In this document: piece by piece, positions 52,745-64,000 of the stretch
How the letters are laid out: every line of letters starts with the position of its first letter
Numbering within the stretch: position 1 is the first letter of the stretch
From: Casuarius casuarius
Lineage: Eukaryota; Chordata; Aves; Casuariiformes; Casuariidae
Assembly: GCA_003342895.1 (NCBI GenBank)
Contig: PTFA01000111.1
Location: 2,144,199-2,208,198 of the forward strand
Direction: 5' to 3'
DNA length: 64,000 nt
Notes under the pieces: generated by a model
Seen by the model: only the letters and a program-made list of their open reading frames with translations
Told to the model about the DNA's origin: nothing
Databases searched by the model: none
Program-made: the position numbers and the translations under genes

Positions 52745-53202
52745 TGTCACAGTAAGCGCCTACAGTACCCAAGAACCACAGTGAGATTGGTTATGGCAGA
52801 GAAGGCTGAACTCAGTAGTCTCCTAAAGGTGCAGCTGCAGCTCCATGCCCGCAGATCTGACCAGCAGGAAGGCTGAGCATGTATTCCCAGCAGGCACACA
52901 CACCAGCACACGTATACAACACATATATACATATACACAGCTGGCCACACAGATCAGCATGGACAGACACACTCAGCACTCACACAGACACAGAAAGCAC
53001 CAGCAGCCTCATCCTGCTCCCCTCTCTGCCTGATCAGGAAGAAGGTCCATTAGTGGGACATATATATACATATGTACAAGCGGGGACCCTCCAGTATCTG
53101 GCCAGTAGCTGGCCTTGGGTCCCTGGTGTCCTGCTTGCTGGCACTGGACACATGAGCCCCTGAGGCTGCAGCCCCACTCCAGTTGCTGGTGCGGACCCTT
53201 CA

Positions 53203-53204
<2 letters not shown>

Positions 53205-53246
<42 letters not shown>
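53205..53246. repeat. (CA)21 microsatellite within the GC-rich block
   Basis: Twenty-one uninterrupted CA units. Shorter CA-rich tracts occur at 52905-52950, 53340-53351 and 53513-53526. The open frames across them (Thr-His or Val-Cys runs) are translations of the repeat. Confidence 0.97.
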
Positions 53247-53250
<4 letters not shown>

Positions 53251-53666
53251 TGGGTCTCCCAATTGCCCCCAAACCCCATGGTCTCCAGCGAACTCCCCTG
53301 GCCCCCCAGTAGCCAACCCCCCGGGGGTCTTCCCTTAGAGACACACACACACCTGGCTCCCAGGTCACTTCACCTACGCGCCAGTGAGTCCGGTTTGACA
53401 TTTGCTGGCCATTGCACACCGACTTATGCACCCTCACGTGCCCCTGGCACCGGCACCATGANACACAGGCCCTCTGACCCGCCATCCCGCTCCTGCTGCC
53501 GGCACTCAGACCTACACACACACACATATGCACACAGGATAGAGAGTCCCTACCTCAGGAAAATAGTTAGAAATAGGATTTAATAAGATAGGACAGACTG
53601 TGCTGATCAGGTGCAGGGCATGGCCAGAGAAGTGTACTGACCAGCAGCTGTTTGTATGTGACCAGA

Positions 53667-53676
53667 CCCTTTTATT
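53667..53676 (-). promoter_or_regulatory. TATA-like word of the putative LTR
   Basis: Minus-strand 'aataaaaggg', placed between the U3-like GC-rich half and the R-like segment. The same bases include AATAAA and could instead be a polyadenylation signal; the order with the 'attaaa' downstream favours the TATA reading only weakly. Confidence 0.3.
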
Positions 53677-54173
53677 CCCCTTTTCCCTCTATTTTCCCAT
53701 GCTTGTTCCTCCTCAGTCCACTTTGATCCCTCCCTTTCCCACCTCTGGTTCCTCCCCTAAACATCCCATAATAAGTCTTGTGCAATCCCAAATGCCCTTC
53801 CCCTGCATCCCCTAACGTGCCCCACATGCCCAGACAGTGACCCCTCATCTGAAAGGTGCTCAGAGAGCTGCTCCTGTTGGCTCATCGTGGTGGGTTTCAC
53901 ACCCCGACCCCGGGGTGACACTCTTCCAGGAGAGCCCCAGAGGACCCCAGACAGGGCGTCCCTTCCTCTGAGCAGGTAATTCGGGTTCCCTGTCTGCTGC
54001 TGTGCCTCTGTGCTCCTCCATGCTGGTGGGGATGAGGCTGTGATGGGCTGGTGTCCCACCTGCGGTGGGCCTGGGAGCAGCCCGGGCAGGGTATTATTCA
54101 GGTTGCCTGACCTGCTGTTGTCTCTGTGGTCCTTTGTGTGTGCGCAGGCCAGAATTTATCACATAACCTAACA

Positions 54174-57100
54174 GGACAGATCAATCTGAAGGGAAATTTA
54201 AGGCCCTACTTCACTTCACTCATTCAATTTTCCTGTCATCAGAAGCCAAAAGCCAAGCTGTACTGAAACATTTCTTAGATGTCTCAGTGCTACCCCACAA
54301 GATGCAGATGTTCCCCAGCCTGAAGTGGGAAATATTTAACTAGCTGTGTTTTAGAGGTCGGAGGGAAATGCTTAGGGAGATCCAGTCTTTGTGCATGTTA
54401 AAATATGTTCCTTATCTCCACTGATGGAAGGCGTTAGAACCATAAACCTCCACTTTCTAAGAGAATATCCTAATTGCAAGGTATTAAGGGGAAGTTTTTC
54501 TCCATATTACTTGTTGTCATTGTAACTATGCAAAAAAGGAAAACCAGACAACAAAATTTAGTAGGAGGCAATATTTTAGAGGAGGGGCCTGAGATTAAGG
54601 GACTACCTGTTCATTTTGCACTGAAGAGTCATGCATAAAATATATTAAAAAAGTAGGAACCAGAGTCTAGGATTGCCTCTTCCATGCTTTCAGCTTGTCA
54701 AATGATTCTCTAGGTCTTAGGAAACAGGAGGGAAGTGACNTGCCAAACTGAATTCAAGCAGCACAATCTAGATGCCAGCTAGTAGATACAGAGGAAAAGA
54801 AAGGTTTCAGAGGCCAAAAAGCAGAGTTAGAGGATGATGGTAGTTAGTCAATTTCCAGTGCTTCCAGGGGTCTATTCTGACCAGCATGTTTAGATGGAAT
54901 CTCTCCAAATACAGACATTGAGAGGATACAATAGCAAGTGGATTACAAACTTAAGCTTCACAGCACAGCTTCATAGAAATGATTAGTGAATCTGAGCTTG
55001 ATATGAGCTCACCCCCATGGCCATCAGTTGTTACATTTTATTATAATTAAAATTTTGGGCTATTCAAGTGAGGAAAGATTTGCAGGAGAGCTGGAGAGCT
55101 TCTGGAAAAATATGTTCCACTTAGATTTCTTTAGTTAGATTTTCTCTAGTTCCTTGGAATCTGCACTCTGTGCTTATAGCAAAATTAGACATTTTGTTCA
55201 GAAGAAAACAAGTGGGTGCCTTGCAATTCTGTAGCAGATAACAATTTCTCTCTTTTCTGTCAGTCATTCTGCTTTCTTGCTATTCTCTTTCTGATTCTGA
55301 CCTCCTTTCCTTATCCTCTGTGATTAATGACATTTTGACATTCCTTTAAAGTCCCATCTACATTGCACAAAATGACCATGTTGAAGGTAGAAGGTAGAAC
55401 AGCTATAGCTCCAACATGGTTAAAACATGGTTTGATCTTATGAGCTCTGTGTTAATAAAAGCTACTCAGGCAACTTCAAGCAGTGTTTTAAAAGTGTCAA
55501 GGCACTTTGTTTTGTAAATGGCCTAAATCTCTCTATTTAGAAAGATATAGCATGGTCATTGCTGCAGTTTCTTTTTCAGAGTAGATGCCTCTTGCAGTAG
55601 AAAAGGAAGCAACTGTAGTATTAGAATGAATGCAAAAATTTCCTTTTCCTGGTGAAAAGCATGGAGTCACTCAGAATTCCACTGCAGTGCAACAAAAATC
55701 TGCCTGGCGCACAACATATCAAACACAACTGGGCTATAGTTTTAGACTGAAGATAATAGTTGTGTAGTTAGGTTCAATCATATGTTTCAGGGAGTAATTT
55801 CTAGATAATCTTCCTTATAATTCCAGTGTTAGTTGACTAGCTTTAAGCATTGAAAATAAGTAACAGTGTTTTCAGTGTTGGAATTCGATCCCTTTTAATT
55901 CTGTCTCAAATATTCTTGCTTTGTTTATGCAGTTTGTAGGTAGTACTGCACATCACATAACTGCTTCCCAACAGGTTGTTGCAGTGTCAAGAAGTGAATG
56001 ACAAGCTCATGCTCCTGTTCACTCTGTTCTGAAAGCATGCAAAGAAATTCCAATCAAGCTGAAATAAGAATTGAAACAATGATACTGTCAATGTCATGAT
56101 TTAGAGCAAGTGTGGCTATTGCTTTGGAAGCCTTTTTTTTGCAACTGCAGTGTTTTGAGCCTAGTGGGAGCTCCACTTGACTTACTTCAAAGTTGTAAAG
56201 TTGCCTTCCAACAGAGAGCACACACTCAGTAGCTTAATGAGGATGGAAGCCAGTAAGAGCACTTAAGAAATTTCAGTGGTGTACAGTATGTGTGATATCT
56301 TTTTTCAGACAACCAGTTTTCAGAGATTATGAACTTTTCAAACATCTGAAAGTATCAGTCCCATTACCTGCAAATGGAAGAACTACTAGTTATGGCACGG
56401 TTTTGTTTGGTTTGGGGTTTTTTTTGTGTGGTTTTGCTTTTACTTATAAAATGAAACAACTGAAAAAATTGGAATTGTTTGCAAATGTGTGTGTATGTGG
56501 GAAGCTTAAAATTATATTCCCACCATAAACTCTTAATTTAGCACTTCCCTGCCTAAAGGCTTAACTATCAGTTTATTCTCAACCCACCCAAGCCTCATTT
56601 TCCATTTTCTGAGTGGGAAGGAGAAAGGACCAAGAAAAGCTCACTATAAAAGCTAAACAGATCTCTTTTATATTCCAATCAAAATGGCTGCTTTCAGGGC
56701 TCATGCTAATACCTCTTTGCCAGGGATCCATTTTCTGTACTGAGTGATTCCAGTCTGATTTGTCTAGCAACCACTACAGATCTCTTAATACCAATATAGC
56801 CAATAAATGTAGAGAATGTAAGAATGTAAGAAATGTAAGAAACAATGTTGTTTCTTAGCAACAATTAGAGCAAAGTCTACTGATCACTACAAACCGTTAG
56901 AGAAAGGAAAGCTTTCTCCTTCTAGTAACTAAATTTGTCTTTTACTGAAAATAGATTTGTCCTGTAGCATCTAATTTTTCTTTCCCATTTCAGCTGACTT
57001 TGGCACAGGTGAATAAAACATTACTAGTTCATTCTTCTTTTCCCAAACAGGGAATAGAGTCTAAAAAATCACAGAAAAAGAAAGAAAAAATTCATGAATT

Positions 57101-59079
57101 CCACTATTTGTATCCACTTCACCCTAGAGCTGTATAGAAGCATATTAGATAGAGAGGGTTTTTTTGTTATTATTATTTTACTGAAATTGTAAAATAAAAA
57201 AGTTAATAAGAACAACCTGACTGTGCATGTGCATTTCACACAACAACTTTCTCAAGTTGCCTTTCTACAGAAAAAGGGAACTCAATGCTTCAGTCATTCC
57301 CCTATCTTTGCAGACCCAAAGACTATAAAGTAGTACTTGAAGTGATGGATCCAGCCAAACAGAAAAATTGAAGGTTAAGTCTTGGAGAGATTTTAAAGTC
57401 CAAGCGAAATTGCATGACAACAGTTAAAAAATAAATCATATTTTGTTTTCCTCAGAATGTGTTGTCAAACCCCACTCTATGGAAAGGAAGACAGTGATGC
57501 TTAGAAAGCAGATTTAAGTAAGACAAAAAGTATATTCCATGAGGGATATAATCTTCCAAGGAAATTACACTGGCAGACTATTTTTGCAGCACTTCAGTTC
57601 TTTTAACAGGTGAAAATGTAATTCCTGTGTTTTCTTGTTGTTGGAGGGAACCAGATAGCATAAATGAGATGCATTTCACTTGACACTGACCTTTCACTGG
57701 ACAGTGTAGGGCATCTCTCTGCCAACCTGTTCTTAAATCCTTGTATCACGGCTGAAACATACAGGTATAATCCCATAAATATTTCATTACCCTTTACAAG
57801 GAAGAAATGTCAGTCTTGAATTAAAATGCACCCAGATAATACCAGGAAATATTATGATACGAAAGAAGTATAGCCAGTTACTATACATGAAAAAACATGC
57901 AAATAGTCTTGTGTTTCCCAAAAATGGACTGTCAGCAAAGGCAATTTTTAAACAGAATGCATGAAATTTATTTCAGTTCCTAATCTTTTTCTGAACTCTC
58001 TGCTCATGACAGTGAGAGACATATTAGACTCCTAGAATGACAGCACATACCCCCAGTTTGTTTCATTTTATTTCTCCAAGTATCTCTGTGGGACACACGA
58101 GCTGTTTGCCTTTATTCCAATGTGTCGTAAGGATGGGTGAATGGATGCACCAAAAGATTTTTCTTCAGTNAAGGCCACAAGCAAGAATATTTCTTGCAAT
58201 TAGCATCAAAACCTCTTTCCCCCTCTCGCCTTTCCTACTATTGCCAAGCAACCAACACTCTTCTGTCTCTTTTCCCAGCTGTTCTTGCTAGTTTTCTTTC
58301 TCTGGGCTATATGAGTTTTGCAGGTTGGGGGCAGGCTTGTAGGCAGAGGGGTTTCCCCACTTGATACCAATAATTTTTAAAGTATGTCTACAAAAACAGC
58401 TCTTGATAACTGCATGCTCACTTCACTAGCACTCTAAGCCAGTGGCTGTAAGCCAGTCCCAGGCTGGCTCAGACATAAGAGCAAAAATTAATAGTTATGT
58501 GGTTTATATCTGAAACTAGTCCATATCCTCCCAGTCTGAGTGTATGACTATGTAAACACACCATTCCTTAATCATCTTAGCAGTGGGATCACATCTGAGG
58601 GGTTTTTTTTGTTTTTTTTTCGGTAGCAGTATTACGTTGGTGGCTCTTGGTTCTTTGTGAATGACTTGTCCAATCTGCTCTTTCTCTTCTTCAGTCATTT
58701 CCAGCAGATGAACTCCCAGGTCATAACAAAAATTGTATTAGAGGTGCACCATCTTGTACTTTAAATGTCTGCATTTATTACCATTTTTAGATTCCCAGTA
58801 GTCAAGGTCACCCAGTTCTTTCTGATCTTCCTGAGTTGACAGTCCTTCTTGGCTTTGTCATAAGTACGTTTTATTAGCATGCATACTTCTTGAGTCAAGG
58901 TCATTTTTGAAAATATAGTAATATGAAATAAGATAGAACAGAANGATCCTTGAATAACCTATCCTTTCATAGATTCTTCTCCTTCAATGTTACTTGCTAC
59001 TCTTTTCCCTTTGGCCAACTCCTAAACTATTTTACTATTTTTGTGATAATTCTCTTTTTTGTGTGTTAACTAATGGCTT
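54174..59079. other. Unique AT-rich noncoding sequence
   Basis: No gene recognised. A short tandem word ('aatgtaag', three copies) lies at 56815-56840. The minus frame at 58516-58698 has a lysine run encoded by a poly-A tract and no domain. Unresolved bases occur at 54740 and 58170. Confidence 0.5.
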
Positions 59080-59790
59080 TTCTTGTAGAATTATATCAGA
59101 TACTTTACTGAAGTATTTTACGGAACTTCAGGCAAATGTTATCTATACTATTTGCATAGAAATCTATACTATTCATGCAATCTATACTATTTCATAGAAA
59201 ATCAATTATTTTATAAAAGATATCAGTCTATTCCTATACGTAAGTCCATGTTGTATTTAACTTCCTTTTCCACTTACCTACATGCCTCTAGCTACCCCTT
59301 GCTTTATTCTCCTTTCAGCCCCCTATTCCATATGTACATAGCCTTGAGATCATGCTATTTTCTTTTATTTGTCTCAGTCTTTTCCTTTCTTCTGCTTCCC
59401 CTCTTTCTTTATTCAAAAGAAACTCTGCACACCTTATTTCCAGCAGCAAAGTATCATCCTGTAGTTGATAGATTTATTAAAAATAACTGCTGTCAGACCT
59501 TAGCTTTCATGTGTCAGTTCTGGTGCAGAGCTTATCTGGGCTCCCTGCTCTGAGCGTACTAAGCAATGCAAGCTTCGTTTCCACCTCTGTTGTTATTTCT
59601 GTTTCCCTACCTCTGTTCTCATGAGCCTTCCTGCCTTTCTCCCACATTCAGCAGCATCATCTTTACCATAAAATGAGGCAAAGTGTTCATTCAGTGTGGG
59701 GGCCACCCTTATCTTTTATCTATGTTCCATTCTCCCTCCTTGTTCTCTTTGTTATTTNTATGGTTGAAGAATCTTTTGTTATTGCTGCAA
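59080..59790 (-). mobile_element. Ancient CR1/L3-like LINE remnant, minus strand
   Basis: The plus strand resembles the antisense of a very old CR1/L3-type ORF2. 'atcagatactttactgaagt' near 59096 matches the block just after RT motif A. 'gctctgagcgtactaagcaa' near 59549 and 'aaaatgaggcaaagtgttca' near 59670, followed by 'ttcagtgtgggggccaccc', match the linker segment upstream of the RT domain. The blocks come in the right order for one element on the minus strand. No frame is intact. The identification is from remembered consensus words, and borders are approximate. Confidence 0.5.
59141..59195. repeat. Three-copy short tandem repeat ('atctatact')
   Basis: The word 'atctatactatt' recurs at 59141, 59162 and 59180 with spacings of 21 and 18 bases and related 'cat(a/g)' spacers; a small local expansion inside the old LINE remnant. 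Confidence 0.8.
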
Positions 59791-61326
59791 TATCCTTTGG
59801 ATACCATAATGATAAAAGTATAGAGATATAAAAGAGATTAGGCGGATTAGAGAGACAGACAGATTTCCTTGGGGTCAGAACTCTGCTTATGTTCATCTTT
59901 TCTTCTCCTCGGTGCTAGCAAAAATGATCAGATTCTCAGAGAGCAAAAGCCTTAATTTAGCATAGAATGTGAACACAGGATGCAATTAAATAAAGCTGTG
60001 CAAAATATAAACCGTGGGCTCATGTGAATTGAACAGTCAGACCACCACAAACATAGCATGAGTTTGAGGATAATTACTTTTCTGCAGAGAAGCATCTGCT
60101 CATTCTGGAGCAGGTGGGGGTGATGCTGCAAATGATGTCAAGTATTAGAAGTTACTATCAGTTAAGTTTCATAATATAGCCTTATATCTTAGGCAGCCTC
60201 CTCTCCTTCATGCCAACAGCTGTATTACTCCCCAGAAAAGCTTGCCCAGGCATTTCCCGTTTAAATTAATCTTAATTAATGTCCATATTCTTCCCATTGT
60301 TCTTATATTTCCAGATGTACTTGAAATGTATTGAATGCCCTTGAATTAGATCCCTTCATCTCAAATAACTCTTGATCCAACTGGCTGGCAAGTACTGGTG
60401 TTTCTCATTTGTTAAAAAAAATACATAAAACACTTAAGTATATTTGAGCTCACAATTTTGGAGAGGATTTTGAAATACTGTTACCAAAAGCCATTTGTTT
60501 CAGTAAGGAGAATGTGCTTGCAAGGGAAGAAGTAGAATCACCAGTCATGGGCAGTGCATGCTCGGCACAGGATAATAACTGGGATCTGTATTTCCAGCTG
60601 AATTTGTACACTGTTATGCTGCTTAAGCTTAAAGCAGCACAATAACATTAGTAAAGGAAAATTCTGAATACCAAAGTTGTAACAGGATAATTCTTAAGGT
60701 ATGCATTATTTTAATTTTTGTGCAATATATGTATATATCAAAAATGAAGAGGCATTGTGCTATTATACCCCACATTCAAGCATCATGTTTCCTACATGCA
60801 GATTCATTTCTGCTGTTTGTTAATTATATTTTCAGGCTCCATTTCACAAAATGGGGTCATGTCAGGAAGTGACTGACCTTTTCTGTTACAGCAGGTAGGA
60901 GAAACTTTGACTAAACAACATAGGATAATATGAGATACTCAGACATGATAACTCAGAGTTAAGCCAGGTACATTTTATTTTCTCTCAGGCAGAAAATGGC
61001 CAATATGCAGTTTCAAGGTCAGTAGAAAAACAGAAAGAAATCTTCTGAGTCACATTTAAGAAAATACTTTTAGTTTTTCTTCTTCATTAAAAAAAAAAAA
61101 AAGCAACTTATTCTTCTTTCACTAGGCAAATAATTCCTCCATGTATATGGTTTTCTCCATGTGTATGAATAAATGACTTAAGGAATTAGGGACAGAGGGG
61201 AAGAGAAGAATGAGAAACAGATTCTCCCATTAGTGAGCTGGGCTGGATTAGGGAAGCTGGCTGATTGTTTCTACCTAATTCTCATTAATCATCTTCGAAT
61301 TTAATTTTACCTGTACCTGTACCAGT
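59791..61326. other. Unique AT-rich noncoding sequence
   Basis: Nothing recognised apart from an A run at 61088-61102 and a short duplicated 'ctgtac' word near 61311-61322. Confidence 0.5.
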
Positions 61327-61451
61327 ACTTTAATTGCTGGACAGGTACTGAGGTTACCAGACTGCAAATTTTGTAGAGGAATTTACCTTGGAAAACTTGA
61401 AATTAATTATCTCTGAAATGATATTACTTATTAGTGCTGAGATCATGTCCA
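61327..61451 (+). repeat. 125-bp direct repeat, copy 1
   Basis: Aligns without gaps to 62644-62768 with 15 mismatches in 125 positions by hand count (about 88% identity). Similarity stops abruptly at both ends. Contains no open frame or known transposon motif. Confidence 0.92.
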
Positions 61452-62643
61452 CAGCTCACTATTGGAGCTATCTCATCATCTGCCCATGAATTTCAGATTG
61501 GTCTTGGTAGAAATGGATATCTCCTGCGGGACTCAATAAGAACTTCTTTTTTTCTCATTGTGGGCCAAATTCCTAGTGTCTAAATCACTTTTCAGCTACC
61601 CTGAAACATTGTGGAGACAGACCACCTGATACATAGCAAGAGCCCTATTCTGTTGTCAAAGTGAACTTACAGAACACTACTCTGTACAGCAAAAATAAAA
61701 CCTTAAGTGTTTCGAAACAGATGCCTCCCTTCATACTTTTAAACTTGTCATAGTACAGAAGATGAGACAATTAAAAAATGAGCAAAGTCCTATGGGTAGA
61801 AAGGATATATCTTAAATTAATGGTTATATAGTTTAAATATAGCAGTAACTCCAGTCAAAAGTCTGGGATACATCAGGTGGATGTATGGTACCTATTAANT
61901 GAATAATTAGGGCCTCGGTTCTTATATTTATACTTGTCTTTCATTGGTTTGTGTGTCCTGATCAATATCTGAAAATTAAATTATCATACATAAAAGTAGA
62001 GCAAATAAGTTATATTTGAGGGAATTATTTCAGTCCCTATTTAAGGATCCTTTTTGGCAATAGTAAACCTGTTACTGCACATCATCATTTAAGCTGAATA
62101 CTGTACATTTGAATATACTGTAAATCTAATGCTGTAGTTTCCATATATTGTAGACCAGAGGACAGCATTTGTTATGAGACAGCTGCAGGGAAATTTAACT
62201 AAACCAAAACTACTGCTACATTTCAAAGACAAGGAACTTATATATATAACTGCAGCAATATCTTCACCAATTAGAGGCTTGCACAATCTCTGTTGATTAA
62301 AAAGTGTTATAGCGGCTGTTCAGTGGTAGTTCAATAAAGTGTTTGAGTGTTTATTCTAAGAAGAAAAAGAAAAAAGTAGTATCTCCCAGCAGTGGCTCAC
62401 TGAATAGCCCTGAAGGGCTCCTGTAAGCAGAGAAATTTACCTAAGATGTCAGCACTAGAATTAATCTGCAAAATCATCCTTACAAAGGTATTTGAGAAAA
62501 GTTAATATTCCAGGCATTTCGGCTCATTAATTTGCAGTGTCATTGTCACAATGAACACTACAGCCTCCTCCTTAGCATACTGTTCATTTTCCTCTCTTTT
62601 TCTTACAATCCAGTGAAGTACTAAAAGACACTAAAATTTGGCC
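61452..62643. other. Spacer between the direct repeats, no gene seen
   Basis: Ordinary AT-rich sequence with one unresolved base (61900). A 65-codon minus frame at 62089-62286 has no recognised domain. There are no retroviral or transposase motifs that would make the flanking repeats LTRs. Confidence 0.5.
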
Positions 62644-62768
62644 ACTTTAATTGCTGGACAGATACTGAGGTTACCAGACTGCAGACTTTGTAGAGGATTC
62701 TACCTTGGGAAGCTCAAAATGAATTATCTCTGAAATGTTGTTATTTATTAGCGTTGAGATCATGTCCA
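62644..62768 (+). repeat. 125-bp direct repeat, copy 2
   Basis: Partner of 61327-61451, same orientation, 1317 bp further on, gap-free with about 88% identity. The mismatches are spread along the length and transitions are common, as expected for neutral decay after an old duplication or for two copies of one dispersed family. Confidence 0.92.
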
Positions 62769-64000
62769 GAGATCCCAAGCCTGAATCAGTGGTTTAAAGC
62801 TTATTTTGTATGTAGACATCTAAAAGAAACAACCAGGATGACCCCTTTAAAAATTTGGCAGACATCAGCTGGTACACAGAACACCTCTGGACCTCTTAAT
62901 GAACCTCCTAGGACCACTTATGGACCTCTTTACAGCAGTCTCTCAGCTCCATGGATTGAAAACCACTGTCCCGGATCAGCGTCCCATTTCTCTAGGCACT
63001 GTGGAGAATAGACCAGAGAGATGTTCCTTGCCTCAGGGAGTTTTCANTCAGCTTTATGTTGAAAAAGGAAAGGTAATTCATTTTGTATGGGACTCAGCAG
63101 ACTCATTCTCATTCTCATCCATTAAAAAACAAATTAGGCTTTGATTCTGCAAGTCCTTGTATGATATTCTGCAGAATATAAACATGTGAGCATTGGCAAT
63201 GCTGGGCACAAATATCATGCAGCAAAAGATGCAGTATTTTATACTGTGCTCTTACACTTGGGAAAGTGTGTGCTGAGCCAGAATCCCCACAGTGGCCAGA
63301 TCTCTGACATCATTTGAATATAGTGGGTATGCTAATCCAATACCTTGCAGATAGGTCTATTCTTTAACATTGACACTGCTAATTAGAAGTGCTGAGTAGA
63401 TTTTGCTTTGAATTCTCTAAAGAAAATTAGAGCTGCTGAGCCAGTATTTCACAAAGTCTTTGATTTGCCACCAGTCCAGAATAGCCAGAAGTATTCAGTC
63501 AGTGACCTGAGAAAGGCTTGGGCTTGTTCAGGTAGTCAGCCAGCAGAGATGCTGAGCAAGTATCTGAGTCTTCTACCTTGAAGCTGACATGAGCTAACAT
63601 AGGCCTCATGAGCATCCCTGCAGTTTGCCCTAAATTTTTGNCTTTCTCCCTAATTCATTTGGATAAATATTAGAGATGTATGACTTCTGAACAGAATTAA
63701 AATAAAGGGCTAAAAGAGAGCAAAATAATACTGCTTATCCCTCTGCCCACCTGGAAAGGGCCAAAGATCTCTCTGGAGATTTTCAGCTCCCGCTAAATAA
63801 TATAAGATATGGATCTAAAACAGTAGCTATTTCCCTTGTTTAGCCCTAAGTCAGATGAACTCCAAGAGTGTCCCAATAAAGTACTTTCAGACCCTGAAGA
63901 CTTCATATATGAAATCCCACTTCATATAAGTGAGGGTCTACTTGAATGTGACAGCCACAATCTACTTGAACTGTGACAGCTACAAGTCTCCAGATGTTTG
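62769..64000. other. Unique sequence, possible old repeat at the left end
   Basis: The stretch 62870-63060 is less AT-rich and open in two frames (62754-63011 and 62899-63144), but neither shows a domain and one carries an unresolved base. Words near 63010-63050 ('gttccttgcctcagggagtt') faintly recall old amniote repeats. The rest shows nothing recognisable up to the window edge. Confidence 0.4.

Larger units (their letters stand above)
52745..54173 (-). mobile_element. Probable long solo LTR of an endogenous retrovirus, minus strand
   Basis: A GC-rich block of about 1.43 kb with sharp edges in AT-rich DNA. On the minus strand it begins 'tgttaggttatgtgataaat' and ends '...gtgaca', matching the TGT...ACA termini of LTRs. 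A TATA-like word (minus 'aataaaaggg') lies at 53667-53676 and a polyadenylation-like 'attaaa' at 53579-53584, about 90 bp downstream, giving a plausible U3-R-U5 order. The U5-side half holds several CA repeats. No internal gag/pol/env sequence is on either side, so it would be a solo LTR. I see no convincing target-site duplication (flanks 'taggt' and 'ggaca'), and the length is large for an LTR. Alternatives are a non-LTR-derived CpG-rich repeat or two elements side by side. Confidence 0.5.

Noticed and set aside
52747..53583. Several overlapping open frames with Thr-His or Val-Cys runs on both strands
   Set aside because: They are translations of CA/GT microsatellites in a GC-rich repeat block; no domain and no splice context.
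56292..56528. 78-codon plus frame with a hydrophobic segment after a 'ttttttcag' acceptor-like word
   Set aside because: The hydrophobic stretch is encoded by T/G-rich low-complexity DNA; no donor site or homologue is recognised.
58516..58698. Lysine-rich 60-codon minus frame starting 'MTEEEKEQIGQVIHKEP'
   Set aside because: Looked protein-like at first, but the Lys run comes from a poly-A tract. No family is recognised and flanking frames are closed, so it was not called.
62754..63144. Two overlapping plus frames (85 and 81 codons) beside direct repeat copy 2
   Set aside because: No recognised family, an unresolved base in one frame, and the sequence faintly recalls old dispersed repeats.
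1..64000. CRISPR arrays, operons, insertion sequences, integrons or phage modules
   Set aside because: The window is vertebrate nuclear DNA; the only regular arrays are microsatellites with 2-5-base units and the tandem duplications listed.

Overview
This is a gene-poor, AT-rich stretch of a vertebrate nuclear genome, almost certainly avian. The evidence for a bird is the set of CR1 LINEs. The best preserved, at about 12.56-13.61 kb, closely resembles the CR1-J type: it has the antisense 3' tail with the CR1 octamer and an open fragment of the ORF2 C-terminus. Older CR1 copies and much older LINE-like remnants lie around it. No bacterial gene organisation, operon, CRISPR array, rRNA or tRNA is present. 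Many isolated n characters (for example 2624, 8646-8647, 12162, 14306, 20193) mark unresolved bases of a draft assembly. I cannot name the species.

Layout. 0-5 kb: an ancient repeat containing a 17-bp inverted pair, unique AT-rich DNA, then a decayed minus-strand CR1 (about 3.94-5.06 kb) interrupted by an exact 109-bp tandem duplication. 5-14 kb: unique DNA, a 96-bp tandem duplication near 8.1 kb, a shuffled CR1 near 9.2-9.5 kb, microsatellites near 11.1 kb and the CR1-J-like copy. 14-28.9 kb: mostly unique AT-rich sequence with simple repeats and an unexplained GC-richer patch at 22.6-23.06 kb. 28.9-29.7 kb: an ancient plus-strand L2-like LINE remnant. 30-52.7 kb: unique sequence with a CR1 3' stub at 35.1 kb, an old CR1 at 42.9-43.3 kb and a weak L2-like trace at 49.6-49.95 kb. 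52.75-54.17 kb: a sharply bounded GC-rich block with CA repeats, best read as a long solo LTR on the minus strand. 54-64 kb: unique sequence, an ancient CR1/L3-like remnant near 59.1-59.8 kb, and a pair of 125-bp direct repeats 1.3 kb apart.

No host protein-coding exon could be supported. The open frames are short, low-complexity, or belong to CR1. The window is therefore intergenic or deep intronic DNA whose recognisable content is transposon fossils and simple repeats. I found no undescribed gene system. The most checkable oddities are the two near-perfect tandem duplications, the 125-bp direct repeat pair, the LTR-like block and the unexplained GC-rich patch.
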